Source: Paenibacillus sp. FSL R5-0623
GTDB lineage: Bacteria; Bacillota; Bacilli; Paenibacillales; Paenibacillaceae
Assembly (NCBI RefSeq): GCF_037974265.1
Contig: NZ_CP150233.1
Span: 248,001 to 312,000, forward strand
Reading direction: 5' to 3'
Length of the DNA stretch: 64,000 nucleotides
In this document: in pieces, positions 34,693-44,454 of the stretch
Layout: each line of letters starts with the position of its first letter
Numbering within the stretch: the first letter of the stretch is position 1
Position numbers and translations under genes: made by a program
Notes under the pieces: model-generated
What the model saw: only the letters and a program-made list of their open reading frames with translations
Databases searched by the model: none
Told to the model about the DNA's origin: nothing

Positions 34693-37600
34693 CTAGTGTG
34701 GTACCTGGGATTGAAAATCGTTCCGGCTGGACTGATCAGCATGGTAAAAGACAATGTCGCCATCCTTCAGGGGCCAGGTTCTGCCTTGACTGTCTGTTGG
34801 CGTTTTGTTGAAACCTTCCATCTGCCATTGATTCATCAGAGGTGCGTGAATATATTGCAGATGGGGCGCCTCTGTATTTCCATTCCGCAGGCTCTCCATG
34901 TTGAAGTTAACCACAATATAACCATTCTTTAGAAAAACATTCGATTTCTCATCCATCTGATTTTGTAGTGCAAGGGGTTCGAGATCCGTCCCTTTTGGTA
35001 CGGCATATACATCGGCCGGCAAGCTATACTCCCCGTACCAGCGTTGGATTGCTGCATTGGCCCGGTCCACGTTGACCCCGGAAGGAATGTCCGTTTTCGG
35101 CCCAATGAGTGTACGAATCGGAGCAGACAGGATCATCCAGTCATAACGACCTACCCATGTTTTTTGATGGGAAGTCTGATCGACCAGGCGAACCATATGT
35201 TCTGCCAACGTACGCTGGTTGCGTTCTTCCGCTGTCAGCTCATAAGTATACTGATAACGCGCTGTATCGCCTAACTCTGTGCCGGGTACATTTCGAAGCC
35301 GTGAGTTCAGCACAACAAAGCGTTTCTCCATATCCTGTGCCGATCCAATACGGATCAGACGTTCCTGGCCTCGATGGTAGTACAGATCCACTTCTTGTCG
35401 GGATGACCCGTCTTTACTCACAAAAGCAAAAGTGGGTGTAATACGAATACCATCCTGTTTGCCAAACATATTGCCCTTGGTCTTCAGACCGAACTTGAAA
35501 TGGTACCCCGTCTTCACAGTCGCGTTAGCGAATCCCTGCACCGGATGGCTTCCTGGTCGAATAGGCAATACAAATGGAGCCAGATTACCTCTCGGATCAC
35601 CATCAATGCTATTCATCCCTGCCCAGTAGCTAAGGCCCGTTGGGTCGGGACTACCCAATCGCTTGCGAAATACATTTTCCCAGTTGTAATCGGAGATATC
35701 AGTGACGTGAAAATCATATAACCTTCCGATCACATCTACCGGTACGGTATCTGCTGCAACATGATGTGTCAGATTGGTATTGGCATCCTGTTGCTCGGTA
35801 AAGTTTGCAGGTGCATTCTCTGCAATATTACGGAATACAATGTGATATTTGCCTTCGTCTACCCATACAGGGAGATAGAATGTGGTATCCAGTTGATTGA
35901 CCGGAATATCGACCCATGTCTTGGCAGGGATAAACTGACTCCGGTCTGCGTTGTAGACATCAAACGGGAATTGTACCTGTTTGATTCGAAAATATTTGGC
36001 ATAGTCCCGATTCCCATAACCGGGATAACTTGCTGCGTCCAAGTGCTGTCCCGATGTGGGAATTCGTACAATGAACGGACGTTCCAGAATGAGTGCAGCG
36101 CTGGCTGGGTCCGGTACGGTTTTCTGATTATGCGGCTGATCATCCGATACCCAGGCGTAGTTGACGACAGGGGTGTGTACCGTGACGGTGTTGATGCCGT
36201 TAATCGGTAATATTTTATTGGAGCCGCCATTCACGTTACCCGGTAGCAAATCATAATAGATTTCACCAGAGCTTGTAGTGTTTGCTTTATTCAGCAGGGA
36301 ATTGCTGATCATATTACCCGGTTTGTACAGCACATCACGCCCAATCGTTGTTGGATTAGGAATATTGAATGGCGTTGGTCCATCTTTGGTTGCTTCCACA
36401 TCATTCATAATGGTTGTGTTGTTGAATTTCACCAAATCATTCTTCACTTTACTTTGAGGTGTGTTGGATTCAGCCATTCCTTTTAACCGTGATGTATCAT
36501 CAGGCACACTGGGAGGTTGGTTTAAACCACCTGTTAATTTGGGTGGAGTATATGAGATTGAAGTGGTTTGCCCTGGTCGAACATGGCTTTCTACGGATTC
36601 ATCATTTTTAGAATCCAGTGTTGGTGGTGTGTATCCTGTTGGATTCATCGTAACGGTCTCACCGGGCAAAGCGTAATTATTCATGGTTGCTTTAGCGATC
36701 TTGTATACTTCCAGATTGTTAATTTTCCAGTAGGAGTAGTCTCTTGTGATTTGGAAAGTGTATGGCTTAGGTACTGTGTCATTCGCGGGTAAAGGTGGTC
36801 CTGGTGTACAACCATCATCATCACATATTTCTGGTCCAGGTACTGTCCATTCTCTGTCATACGAGATTGTGATATTACAGTTGTATGTAACTTTACCGCT
36901 CATTTTCGCCCAAGCTTGTTTAAATAGGTAATTATCAGCAAGGGCATTTGTGTAGATTGACTCGGAAGTAGGGATACCTTTTAATACATCGAATGTCTCA
37001 TTATCTCTGTTATCTGACTTGATAACACCGTTAGAATCTGGATCAAGATCATTCATGCTCATGATGGTTCCAGCAGAAGGTGGTCCAATCGTTGGCGTGC
37101 AACCTCCACCACCGCCTCCGTTACCGTCGCCCCCGCCCGTACCTGGGTTCTCTTCAACACCAATGTTTATTGTGGTAGTTAACTGAAATCCATCTTTCTT
37201 CCACAGTACGGTGATGGTTGTAGTTCCCCTACTGACAGCATGAACTACTCCGGAGTTACTAACGGTAGCAACACCAGGATTGGAAGATTCCCATGTGGTT
37301 GTACCACCGCTGCCAGTGTTTACATTGGTCTCGGCTCCAAAATTCCCATCTCCCGTTTTCGTTTTGACCGTTGCATTCAATTGTTTGGACTGGTTCAAGC
37401 TAAGTTGCCCGCCAGAGGTGAGGTTGATTTCTTTGGTTATTTCGGCAAAGGCCCGCCAATATAAATCTGTGTTGAATTGATAGTCAGCATTCCATTTGGA
37501 TGGGGAATATTCTTCCGTTTTGATAGGTGAAATAGCACCACCAATTTGAGTGGTGAATTTTGTGTTACGACCTGTAAAAGATTCAACAGAAACTAAAATG

Positions 37601-38061
37601 GGCAACCCAGGCTCATAGTAAGCTGTATTATCCATGTAGTGAGGTTCGTTAGATTTATCAGCTATTTCCGCAGAAGAATGTGATTCACCTACTTTATCAA
37701 AGTACTCAGTCGGAATATAAACATCTTTATTCAAATCAAGATCGACACAGATTGTTGAAGATACCGGAAGATTTTTGGTAGGGTCGTTTTCTAGCTCGAT
37801 GTTATTGCAATGGCCATCAACCTTCCATTTTAGATTATCAATTTGGTAAATATATACACCTATATTAGTTTTCTTTTTCCCTTCAACAGGGATAACCTTT
37901 TTTTGTGACTTCGCAGGTGTAGAAGGCTCCATATGGAATGTGTTTAATTCAGGTTTAATTCCAGGCCCTCCACCTGCAGAGACTTGAGTTACTGATGATA
38001 CAAGTACTACGAGTGATAACACGAACAACATCATTTTTTTAATAGCTTTTTTCCTCGTCAA
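34693..38061 (-). CDS. large exported protein with BIG2-like domain (DUF5704-like)
   Basis: 1122 residues. Signal peptide with cleavage near VTQVSA (residue 29). A BIG2-type Ig-like domain spans about 212-310 (TTTWESSNPGVATVSNSGVV), followed by a Gly run (GGGDGNGGGGGGC) and a long region with few known motifs. The C-terminal half resembles Paenibacillus proteins annotated with DUF5704; I am moderately sure. TTG 38061 has AGAGGGA about 6 bases upstream. It lies 11 bases after the SLH gene in the same operon, so a cell-surface role alongside it is likely. No sortase motif or own SLH repeat is seen. Confidence 0.76.
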   Translation of the reverse strand: MTRKKAIKKMMLFVLSLVVLVSSVTQVSAGGGPGIKPELNTFHMEPSTPAKSQKKVIPVEGKKKTNIGVYIYQIDNLKWKVDGHCNNIELENDPTKNLPVSSTICVDLDLNKDVYIPTEYFDKVGESHSSAEIADKSNEPHYMDNTAYYEPGLPILVSVESFTGRNTKFTTQIGGAISPIKTEEYSPSKWNADYQFNTDLYWRAFAEITKEINLTSGGQLSLNQSKQLNATVKTKTGDGNFGAETNVNTGSGGTTTWESSNPGVATVSNSGVVHAVSRGTTTITVLWKKDGFQLTTTINIGVEENPGTGGGDGNGGGGGGCTPTIGPPSAGTIMSMNDLDPDSNGVIKSDNRDNETFDVLKGIPTSESIYTNALADNYLFKQAWAKMSGKVTYNCNITISYDREWTVPGPEICDDDGCTPGPPLPANDTVPKPYTFQITRDYSYWKINNLEVYKIAKATMNNYALPGETVTMNPTGYTPPTLDSKNDESVESHVRPGQTTSISYTPPKLTGGLNQPPSVPDDTSRLKGMAESNTPQSKVKNDLVKFNNTTIMNDVEATKDGPTPFNIPNPTTIGRDVLYKPGNMISNSLLNKANTTSSGEIYYDLLPGNVNGGSNKILPINGINTVTVHTPVVNYAWVSDDQPHNQKTVPDPASAALILERPFIVRIPTSGQHLDAASYPGYGNRDYAKYFRIKQVQFPFDVYNADRSQFIPAKTWVDIPVNQLDTTFYLPVWVDEGKYHIVFRNIAENAPANFTEQQDANTNLTHHVAADTVPVDVIGRLYDFHVTDISDYNWENVFRKRLGSPDPTGLSYWAGMNSIDGDPRGNLAPFVLPIRPGSHPVQGFANATVKTGYHFKFGLKTKGNMFGKQDGIRITPTFAFVSKDGSSRQEVDLYYHRGQERLIRIGSAQDMEKRFVVLNSRLRNVPGTELGDTARYQYTYELTAEERNQRTLAEHMVRLVDQTSHQKTWVGRYDWMILSAPIRTLIGPKTDIPSGVNVDRANAAIQRWYGEYSLPADVYAVPKGTDLEPLALQNQMDEKSNVFLKNGYIVVNFNMESLRNGNTEAPHLQYIHAPLMNQWQMEGFNKTPTDSQGRTWPLKDGDIVFYHADQSSRNDFQSQVPH

Positions 38062-38072
38062 ATTTAATCCCT

Positions 38073-39350
38073 CTAATCTGTGGCTATTACGCTGTAAGCG
38101 GGTCCTTCTTTGGTCACAAGACTCACAGCAGAAATCAGCTCTTTATCAAAATGTAGAAGTCCTCTGCTCCAGTAGACTGGATTATTAACAGCGAATACAC
38201 CTCTAGTTTTTGTGAAATCATTAATTACAGGCCCAGCATATGCTGCAAAGGCTTTTGAATTTGGAGAGTTCATGGGATTAATCGTTGCCGAATTAAGTAA
38301 ACTTCCGGCTTGAAGTGTATTCATAGTAGTACTTTTCACGCTCAATTCAAGCTCTGCAAAAGAATAATAAGCTCCTCTTACGAGGGTGTATCCTTCATCT
38401 ACAAAAACAGGGTAAAAAATACTTCTTTCCGCATCCTTCGCATAGGTATTAACAATAATCCAATTTTTTATCTTGAGATCGGCATATTTAGTATCTGTAA
38501 TAATATTTTTATTGCGAACTTTCGAGAAGTCGTCTGTAACCTCACTGTAGTCCATGTTGGGTGAAAATTTTTTCTCTGGTGTCTTCTGATACTTAGGCGC
38601 AATAATACTCAAATTCGTCCCCGTCAAGCCCACCGCCCGCAGCTCATTCAGACCCTGAAAATCGGCAGGTTTTGTCTTGGCAACTGCTGCATATCGGGCG
38701 ATCAATACTGCTACTTCCGCCCGAGTGGTGGTACGATCAACGCCAAATGTTTTATCGTTTGCCACACTCATCAGTCCTGTTCCCAGGGCAACGGCTACTG
38801 CATTTTTTTGAGCGCTTGCGAGTTTACCTGTGAAATATTCCTTTGCAGGCACAACGGTGTTGGTCACATCAGAGAGTGCTTGTTTGTACTCAGGATCAAC
38901 CACGGTTAGCCCTTGCGTCAGCCAAATAGCCATTTCGCCTCGTTGAAGAGCGGCTTGTGCATCCAATTTCCCCTTATAATTAGAAGGGCTGATAAAACCT
39001 TTTGCTATAGCAGTAGAGACACCACTTTTTGCCCACTCGGGTATGTCTGTGAAATTGTTTTGTTCTTGTGTTGATGCATTAGGCTGGTCGGATAAACGTC
39101 CCAGGATACTTGCCATTTCAGCCTTGGTGACCGGTGAGCTTGGTTTAAATGTCCCTTCGGCATACCCCTTGAAATAACCTTGTTCCACGGCCGAATTAAT
39201 TGCTGAAGATGCCCAGTGTGTAGAAGGAACGTCCTTGAATGTAGTTGCAGCCTGTGCGGCTTCTACAGAACTCCCAACGCCTCCAAAACCTACGATACCC
39301 CCTGTTAATAAAACTAATGCCGTTACGCCGGAAATCATCATTTTTTTCAT
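38073..39350 (-). CDS. S-layer-homology domain protein
   Basis: 425 residues. Signal peptide (MKKMMISGVTALVLLTGG), then three SLH repeats (about 35-225), for example FKDVPSTHWASSAINSAVEQ and the third near GVDRTTTRAEVAVLIARYA. SLH domains bind pyruvylated wall polymer. The C-terminal 190 residues are unassigned. ATG 39350 follows GAGAGGAG by 8 bases, better than TTG 39368. It heads a two-gene operon with the large exported protein. Confidence 0.85.
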   Translation of the reverse strand: MKKMMISGVTALVLLTGGIVGFGGVGSSVEAAQAATTFKDVPSTHWASSAINSAVEQGYFKGYAEGTFKPSSPVTKAEMASILGRLSDQPNASTQEQNNFTDIPEWAKSGVSTAIAKGFISPSNYKGKLDAQAALQRGEMAIWLTQGLTVVDPEYKQALSDVTNTVVPAKEYFTGKLASAQKNAVAVALGTGLMSVANDKTFGVDRTTTRAEVAVLIARYAAVAKTKPADFQGLNELRAVGLTGTNLSIIAPKYQKTPEKKFSPNMDYSEVTDDFSKVRNKNIITDTKYADLKIKNWIIVNTYAKDAERSIFYPVFVDEGYTLVRGAYYSFAELELSVKSTTMNTLQAGSLLNSATINPMNSPNSKAFAAYAGPVINDFTKTRGVFAVNNPVYWSRGLLHFDKELISAVSLVTKEGPAYSVIATD

Positions 39351-39436
39351 GAATTTTACTCCTCTCAATTGTGAATTTCTCTCCTTGATATGTACTTTTC
39401 AGGCTACTAGATACTAAATTTGTAATAATAATCAAT

Positions 39437-39445
39437 ATTCTACCA
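39437..39445 (-). promoter_or_regulatory. possible extended -10 of the SLH operon
   Basis: On the minus strand TGGTAGAAT lies about 87 bases before ATG 39350. No good -35 box is seen. The rest of the 39351-39683 spacer is AT-rich and holds the csaA terminator. Confidence 0.3.
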
Positions 39446-39539
39446 TGTATAACTAGGCTGTTGGTATGATTTTTCAATATATTTCCTCCTCTCCACACAA
39501 CTTCTACTAATGCTCCAGACCTATATTTCCTCAAAAAAC

Positions 39540-39576
39540 ACAAAAAAAGGCCACGAATCCGCAGATTCATAGCCTT
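39540..39576 (-). terminator. csaA terminator
   Basis: On the minus strand AAGGCTATGAATC pairs in full (with wobble pairs) with GATTCGTGGCCTT around TGCG; seven T follow. Confidence 0.82.
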
Positions 39577-39683
39577 ATGCTTTAAGGTCTCTAACATATG
39601 TAGTTCCATCAATAATCAATAAATCAAGAATACTCGATTTCCAAACATTTGAAAAGCCCATATTCTTCTTACTCCAAATAAAG

Positions 39684-40013
39684 TCAGGCTATCGGTGTTC
39701 CATTAGGTAATGGGCTATCCGGTGTGAGCAAGACAACATCGCCTTCACCAGGCACGCCGCCCAGCACAAGTACTTCAGAGACAAAACCGGCAATCCGCCG
39801 GGGTGGAAAATTAACTACAGCAACGACCTGTTTGCCAATGATCATGTCAGGCGTGTATCGCTGGGTAATCTGAGCACTGGAACGTTTAAGACCAAGTGGT
39901 CCGAAGTCGATCGTCATTTTAATAGCGGGTATGCGAGCCTTGGGGAAGGGTTCGGCTTCCACCACGGTACCAACCCGGATGTCATGCTGCATGAACTCTT
40001 CAAAAGTAGCCAT
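39684..40013 (-). CDS. csaA: CsaA, tRNA-binding-domain chaperone-like protein
   Basis: 109 residues, the CsaA length. It is an OB-fold tRNA-binding-type domain (DIRVGTVVEAEPFPKARIPA, FPPRRIAGFVSEVLVLG) that forms dimers and was described as a secretion-linked chaperone in Bacillus subtilis. AAGGAGATCT precedes ATG 40013. It has its own terminator and lies after udk. Confidence 0.93.
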   Translation of the reverse strand: MATFEEFMQHDIRVGTVVEAEPFPKARIPAIKMTIDFGPLGLKRSSAQITQRYTPDMIIGKQVVAVVNFPPRRIAGFVSEVLVLGGVPGEGDVVLLTPDSPLPNGTPIA

Positions 40014-40061
40014 AGGGGTAGATCTCCTTTCAACTATGAGGACTATTATAAATGAAAAATC

Positions 40062-40101
40062 AACAAAAAATCCAGATTACGCTGTATCGTAACCTGGATT
40101 T
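40062..40101 (-). terminator. udk terminator
   Basis: On the minus strand AAATCCAGGTTACG pairs with CGTAATCTGGATTT around ATACAG (14 bp), then TTTTTTG. It sits between udk and csaA. Confidence 0.82.
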
Positions 40102-40124
40102 CTGTTGTGTTGCATTGCAGCAAA

Positions 40125-40757
40125 TTAAGCGCCGTTCCAATTTTCCCCGGTGAGGTATTTCTCGGTGAGGATGGATAACATCTGAATACCTACTTCATTA
40201 TGTCCGCCTTCTGGAATAATGATATCGGCATACTTTTTGGATGGCTCGATAAAAGCATCGTGCATTGGTTTTACCGTTTCGAGATATTGTTTGTACACGG
40301 ATTGGATCGTGCGTCCGCGTTCTTCAATGTCCCGCAGTACTCTCCGTAAAATCCGCACATCGGAATCGGTATCAACAAATACTTTGATGTCCATCAGACT
40401 GCGAAGATGTTCATCAATCAGCACATGCAATCCTTCTACAATGACAATATGGTTCGGTGCCAGTTCAACCGTCTCATTGGCAGCACGGTTATCTATGGTG
40501 AAGTCATATACGGGAGCATACGCCGCTTGGCCTTTTTTCAACAGGGTGAGATGCTCAATCAACAGATCATTATCGAATGCAAACGGGTGATCGTAATTGG
40601 TGAGTCGGCGTTGCTCAGGTGTGAGCTGCGACTGGTCTTTGTAATAATTGTCTTGGGATATAAAAGTAACCTTACCTGATCCCAGACGGTCTATGACGGA
40701 GCGAGCTACCGTCGTTTTACCGGAGCCGGTTCCTCCGGCGATACCAATAATGAGCAT
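40125..40757 (-). CDS. udk: uridine kinase
   Basis: 210 residues. It phosphorylates uridine and cytidine in pyrimidine salvage. P-loop GIAGGTGSGKTT (residues 5-16), substrate motif FISQDNYYKD and YDHPFAFDNDLL, and RRVLRDIEERGRT lid are all present. ATG 40757 is 13 bases downstream of GGGAGG, a little long. Confidence 0.95.
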   Translation of the reverse strand: MLIIGIAGGTGSGKTTVARSVIDRLGSGKVTFISQDNYYKDQSQLTPEQRRLTNYDHPFAFDNDLLIEHLTLLKKGQAAYAPVYDFTIDNRAANETVELAPNHIVIVEGLHVLIDEHLRSLMDIKVFVDTDSDVRILRRVLRDIEERGRTIQSVYKQYLETVKPMHDAFIEPSKKYADIIIPEGGHNEVGIQMLSILTEKYLTGENWNGA

Positions 40758-40872
40758 GGTTGTTCCATAAGCCTCCCTAAAATGGCAGCATGATGAATGG
40801 ATAAAAGCATATCAGAAATCCTTCGTTCATGGCCTTTATCCACATGTCTGTCTCTGAATACACAATTCTTTC

Positions 40873-40881
40873 ATTGTACCA
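40873..40881 (-). promoter_or_regulatory. possible extended -10 of udk
   Basis: On the minus strand TGGTACAAT is an extended -10 element 115 bases before the udk start. The rest of 40758-40958 shows nothing clear. Confidence 0.38.
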
Positions 40882-40958
40882 TAGCACACGACTTTTTTCA
40901 TCTTGGTGTATGGACCATGTTTTGCCTTCAAGGGGTGTTATGCATGCTCATATTCATT

Positions 40959-41540
40959 TTACTGCATATCTTTGGATGATACTCCCCGTGGTGACTCCCA
41001 TAGGGCCATTAGGCGCTGGCCGATGGAACTTTTGGTGAACAGATTCAGGATGACATAACCAAGTACACTTCCTGTTGTATTGGCTATTATATCGTTCAGA
41101 TCGGTACTGCGACCGTTGCCCAAGGTTACTCGGAGCATGAGTTGTGTTATTTCAATGAGGATACTTAGAGCCAATCCCGCTAATGCTGCTGTTCGCATCG
41201 AATGAATCCAAGGCTTTATGAAAGGAAGCATGAACCCCAGTGGCATAAACAGCACAATGTTAAGGAGAAAGCTTGGTGTATCCGCGGTCAGGAGCGGAAT
41301 CCATTGAATGCTTTGATACCATGGGGTCTGATTGGCATAGATTCCGATGTTCACGTCGATAGGGAAAAATACAAAATGCATAACGCCCAACATATATATG
41401 GCAAATGCGAGCATCGACACATAATGTCTGACCGTGTACCTGGTTTTGCTCACCCTGGCATGGAGCATCAGGGCGAGCAGGACCAGAACGAATAACGGAC
41501 CAAGTACGATGAGAGATGAGATTGAATATTGGATGGACAT
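40959..41540 (-). CDS. VanZ-like membrane protein
   Basis: 193 residues with about five membrane helices. The VanZ core is recognisable in LNIVLFMPLGFMLPFI and STDLNDIIANTTGSVLGYV. VanZ relatives affect the envelope and glycopeptide tolerance, but the mechanism is not established. ATG 41540 has AAGGAG 7 bases upstream. It is 34 bases after the anti-sigma-like gene and probably in its operon. Confidence 0.82.
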   Translation of the reverse strand: MSIQYSISSLIVLGPLFVLVLLALMLHARVSKTRYTVRHYVSMLAFAIYMLGVMHFVFFPIDVNIGIYANQTPWYQSIQWIPLLTADTPSFLLNIVLFMPLGFMLPFIKPWIHSMRTAALAGLALSILIEITQLMLRVTLGNGRSTDLNDIIANTTGSVLGYVILNLFTKSSIGQRLMALWESPRGVSSKDMQ

Positions 41541-41574
41541 GGAATGGCTCCTTCGATAAGGCAATGATATTAGG

Positions 41575-42699
41575 CTATTGAAGTTGAATCTTCATTTCCA
41601 ATCCCTTGATGAATTGTTTATCTTTAACCTCTTCAGCGAAGTCATCCTTGATCTCAAAAGGTTTCACTATCAGATATTTTATATTCTTGGCAGTTGTGGC
41701 ATATATGCGTTCGGATGTTAATTGGGTTCCCTTATAGGTGCCCTCGCCGCTAAGTGAGGTCAGTTGCCGCCCTTGATCATCATAGACGGCAAATCCGATG
41801 TGACTCAGCTGTTCCTGCTCTTTTGCCGTAAGAGTATTCTTATCATTCAAACTGATAACAGTAGTTAGGCGAGTAGTGACAGGGGTAACCTCAGCTTCCG
41901 TAACAGCGGCCGTATACAGATCGTTGGTCATGGCTGTGTTAGGCAGAACCTGATGAATGTTTTCTGTTGATTTGGCAAATGGAACCGTAAGCTCGAACTC
42001 ATGATCGATGCCCTGCAATGTCAATTGAACTTTGGCGTCGAACTGATCCGGCCAATGTGCCGTTCCCTGATCGGAGGAAATGACCTGTTCAAAGAGCAGT
42101 GTATCTGGCTGCGTTTCTCCTACCGAACTATAGAACAGTCCGCTATTCGGACGGGTCCCGTCCACTTTGAAAAAGACATTCTCAATTCCGCTGCTCAGTT
42201 TCACGATGTCCTTGCCATTGTCATATTCGCCTTGATTCAGATTAGGCGCAGTGAAATGAACCAGAAACGCAGCACGTGTACCATCATATACCGCTTCAAG
42301 CACTTCGAGCTTCACATCCTGGTAAGCAACCTTACTGTTAACAGGGGTAGTCAAGCCTTCGTTGCCCGCCGTTCGCAGACCCATATCAGCTTCTATAGAG
42401 CTGAAGAGGCTGCCCACGAGTGGAATATTGCGCAAGGAGGCAGCCATGGCCGGTGATACAAAGCCGGATGCAAATACGGTAACGCCCAACACTCCGGCTG
42501 CGATCGTCGCGGCTGCAGCCTTGTGCCATCGCTTGTTCCGGCGACTGGAGCGCAAAGTCTGTTCCGTTTTCAATGTGTTTGGTGACGTCGGCAGAGATTC
42601 CAGTGTGGCATCAATCCGGTTACGAACGAGTTCAGACATCAGAGGACGCTCCTTCGCTTGGTTCTTTAATTCCTGATCGATATTAAACGGGTTTGACAT
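41575..42699 (-). CDS. DUF4179-type membrane protein, probable anti-sigma factor
   Basis: 374 residues. A cytosolic N-terminal part of about 58 residues is followed by one membrane helix (AAAATIAAGVLGVTVFASGF, about 61-80) and an extracellular DUF4179-like domain beginning SLRNIPLVGSLFSSIE. This layout, directly overlapping an ECF sigma gene by 17 bases, is that of a membrane anti-sigma factor. The signal it senses is not known. Confidence 0.82.
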   Translation of the reverse strand: MSNPFNIDQELKNQAKERPLMSELVRNRIDATLESLPTSPNTLKTEQTLRSSRRNKRWHKAAAATIAAGVLGVTVFASGFVSPAMAASLRNIPLVGSLFSSIEADMGLRTAGNEGLTTPVNSKVAYQDVKLEVLEAVYDGTRAAFLVHFTAPNLNQGEYDNGKDIVKLSSGIENVFFKVDGTRPNSGLFYSSVGETQPDTLLFEQVISSDQGTAHWPDQFDAKVQLTLQGIDHEFELTVPFAKSTENIHQVLPNTAMTNDLYTAAVTEAEVTPVTTRLTTVISLNDKNTLTAKEQEQLSHIGFAVYDDQGRQLTSLSGEGTYKGTQLTSERIYATTAKNIKYLIVKPFEIKDDFAEEVKDKQFIKGLEMKIQLQ

Positions 42700-43219
42700 G
42701 TAAGTTTACCTCCCGAAAATTTTTGAATTTTTGATATAACTCCTGCCTTGCCCGAGTAAGTCTCATTTTCACTGCACTTTCGGAAATATTCAGGGCATCG
42801 GCGACTTGACGGAGGGACAGGTCTTCAAAATAATGCAAAATGACAACAATTCGTTTCGATTCCTCCAGACGGTCTACCGCTTCTCGCATATCGACCTCGT
42901 CGTAGGGACTGGAATGCTCCCGCTTTTCTGAAGGTACTTCCGCATAAGCGGTGGAGAGAGCGCGGCGGGACAGCATCGTGTTACATTCATTGATGAGGAT
43001 GCGAAACAGCCAGGTTTTAAAATACCGGGGTTCCCGGAGTGTATGCACCGATTTGTATGCGTTCAGAATTGTCTCCTGAATGGCATCGGCCACGTCCTCC
43101 TCTTTTCGCAGCATGGATTTTGCGGTATTGTACAAAGAGTTTTCAATGTCTCGAATAAGCCGGATAAAGGCTTCACGATCTCCTTGGATGGCCTGGTTAA
43201 CGAGATCGGTTGAACCCAT
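42683..43219 (-). CDS. ECF-family RNA polymerase sigma factor
   Basis: 178 residues with sigma region 2 (DAIQETILNAYKSVHTLREP) and region 4 (DLSLRQVADALNISESAVKM). ATG 43219 follows AAAGGAG by 9 bases; upstream in-frame codons lack a site. It overlaps the anti-sigma-like gene, so expression is coupled. It probably controls its own operon including the VanZ-like gene. Confidence 0.93.
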   Translation of the reverse strand: MGSTDLVNQAIQGDREAFIRLIRDIENSLYNTAKSMLRKEEDVADAIQETILNAYKSVHTLREPRYFKTWLFRILINECNTMLSRRALSTAYAEVPSEKREHSSPYDEVDMREAVDRLEESKRIVVILHYFEDLSLRQVADALNISESAVKMRLTRARQELYQKFKNFREVNLHVKPV

Positions 43220-43414
43220 GGATAACAGCTCCTTTCGTATTGGAGGGATGAAGCCAGCACTTGGCTGGTTTTTATATGAATTAGACTGGCGGGCAGGGCA
43301 TATGGTCACATTTTCTTTTTATAGTTTTAAAAAAGGGCGTTGTTATATATGACGTATCGGGTCTCTGCGTTCCCTTCAATAGAAGAGAGGCTGATATTGC
43401 CTAAGATTGGATGA

Positions 43415-43442
43415 TTGACTTTTTCAAAAACAGCACTATAAT
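43415..43442 (+). promoter_or_regulatory. promoter of the licT-bgl operon
   Basis: TTGACT (43415-43420) and TATAAT (43437-43442) are 16 bases apart, about 20 bases before the RAT hairpin. Confidence 0.65.
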
Positions 43443-43461
43443 AAACTTATATTCATAACAC

Positions 43462-43491
43462 GGACTGTTACTGGGGAAACCAGGCATGACC
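43462..43491 (+). promoter_or_regulatory. RAT antiterminator site 1 (LicT target)
   Basis: GGACTGTTACTG...CAGGCATGACC follows the BglG/LicT RNA antiterminator layout and overlaps the 5' arm of the next terminator at GACC. Bound LicT would keep the terminator open when beta-glucosides are present. Confidence 0.82.
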
Positions 43492-43534
43492 GAATTCGAT
43501 TGCTTTACTGTAATCGCTTTCGGTCTTTTTTTAT
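43488..43534 (+). terminator. RAT-controlled terminator 1
   Basis: GACCGAA pairs with TTCGGTC, with GATT/AATC inside, followed by seven T. It precedes licT, so licT is autoregulated by antitermination. Confidence 0.85.
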
Positions 43535-43555
43535 TTTGTTGGGGGGGTGAGAACA

Positions 43556-44392
43556 TTGAAGGTTATTAAGAAAGTGAATAACAATGTGGCGATTGCTATT
43601 AATGAACATAGCGAAGAGGTATTTGTGGTAGGCAAGGGTGTAGGATTCCTGAAAACGCCTTACGAGCTGACGGAGACGGACTTGGTGGAGAAAATTTTCG
43701 TAGCACCGAAGAACATCCGGATGTATGATCTGCTGAACAGTATTCCGATTGAGGATATTTATCTGGCGGAGGAAGTCATCAAGCTGGGCAGTCAGATCCT
43801 GAATAAAACATTTAACCCGAATCTGCTTCTCACCCTGTCTGACCATATCAGTTTTGCATTAACCCGAACCAAAGAAGGCATCCGTATCAAAAATCCACTT
43901 GAATGGGAAGTGCGGACACTCTATCCGGACGAGACCCGGGTGGGGGAGGCTGCGCTGAAGCTGATTCAGGAAAAAACGGATATGGCTCTGCCAACAGCCG
44001 AAACAACACTGATCGCATTACATTTTGTCAATGCACAGGTAGGCTCGGGAGAGATGACGGATACCACCAAGGTAACCACAGTTACGGGCGAGATCCTGTC
44101 CGTGATCAAATATGCTCTCAAAATTGATTTTCAGGAAGACTCCATTCACTTTATGCGATTTGCAACACACATCAGATACTTCATCATGCGGCAGATGAGC
44201 GGTAAGTCGCTCAAAGACGAGAATGAATCTTTGTTCCTGATGGTGAAGGAGAAGTTTCCGAAAGAACTCGCTTGTGTGGAGAAGATTGCTGATTTCCTGA
44301 AAAATAACTATGGCTGGACCTGTTCTGATGATGAAAAGTTATATTTGATTCTGCATATCCAACGATTGATTTCGAATGAACCAACGGAATGA
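43556..44392 (+). CDS. licT: LicT/BglG-family transcriptional antiterminator
   Basis: 278 residues. RNA-binding CAT domain at the N-terminus (KVIKKVNNNVAIAINEH), then two PTS regulation domains. Regulatory His residues are visible in PRD1 (LSDHISFALTR, IALHFVNAQ) and PRD2 (FATHIRYFIM, LILHIQRLI). HPr and EII phosphorylation of these controls dimerisation and RNA binding. TTG 43556 is chosen because GGGGGGTG lies 7 bases before it; GTG 43547 overlaps the site, and the CAT domain starts MKVIKK. Confidence 0.92.
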   Translation: MKVIKKVNNNVAIAINEHSEEVFVVGKGVGFLKTPYELTETDLVEKIFVAPKNIRMYDLLNSIPIEDIYLAEEVIKLGSQILNKTFNPNLLLTLSDHISFALTRTKEGIRIKNPLEWEVRTLYPDETRVGEAALKLIQEKTDMALPTAETTLIALHFVNAQVGSGEMTDTTKVTTVTGEILSVIKYALKIDFQEDSIHFMRFATHIRYFIMRQMSGKSLKDENESLFLMVKEKFPKELACVEKIADFLKNNYGWTCSDDEKLYLILHIQRLISNEPTE

Positions 44393-44425
44393 ACTAGTGA
44401 AGGAACTAACCGAATAATCCATATT

Positions 44426-44454
44426 GGACTGTTACTGATTCGATCAGGCATGAC
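44426..44454 (+). promoter_or_regulatory. RAT antiterminator site 2
   Basis: GGACTGTTACTG and CAGGCATGACC repeat the first RAT almost exactly, with a different loop. It controls read-through into the PTS gene. Confidence 0.82.
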
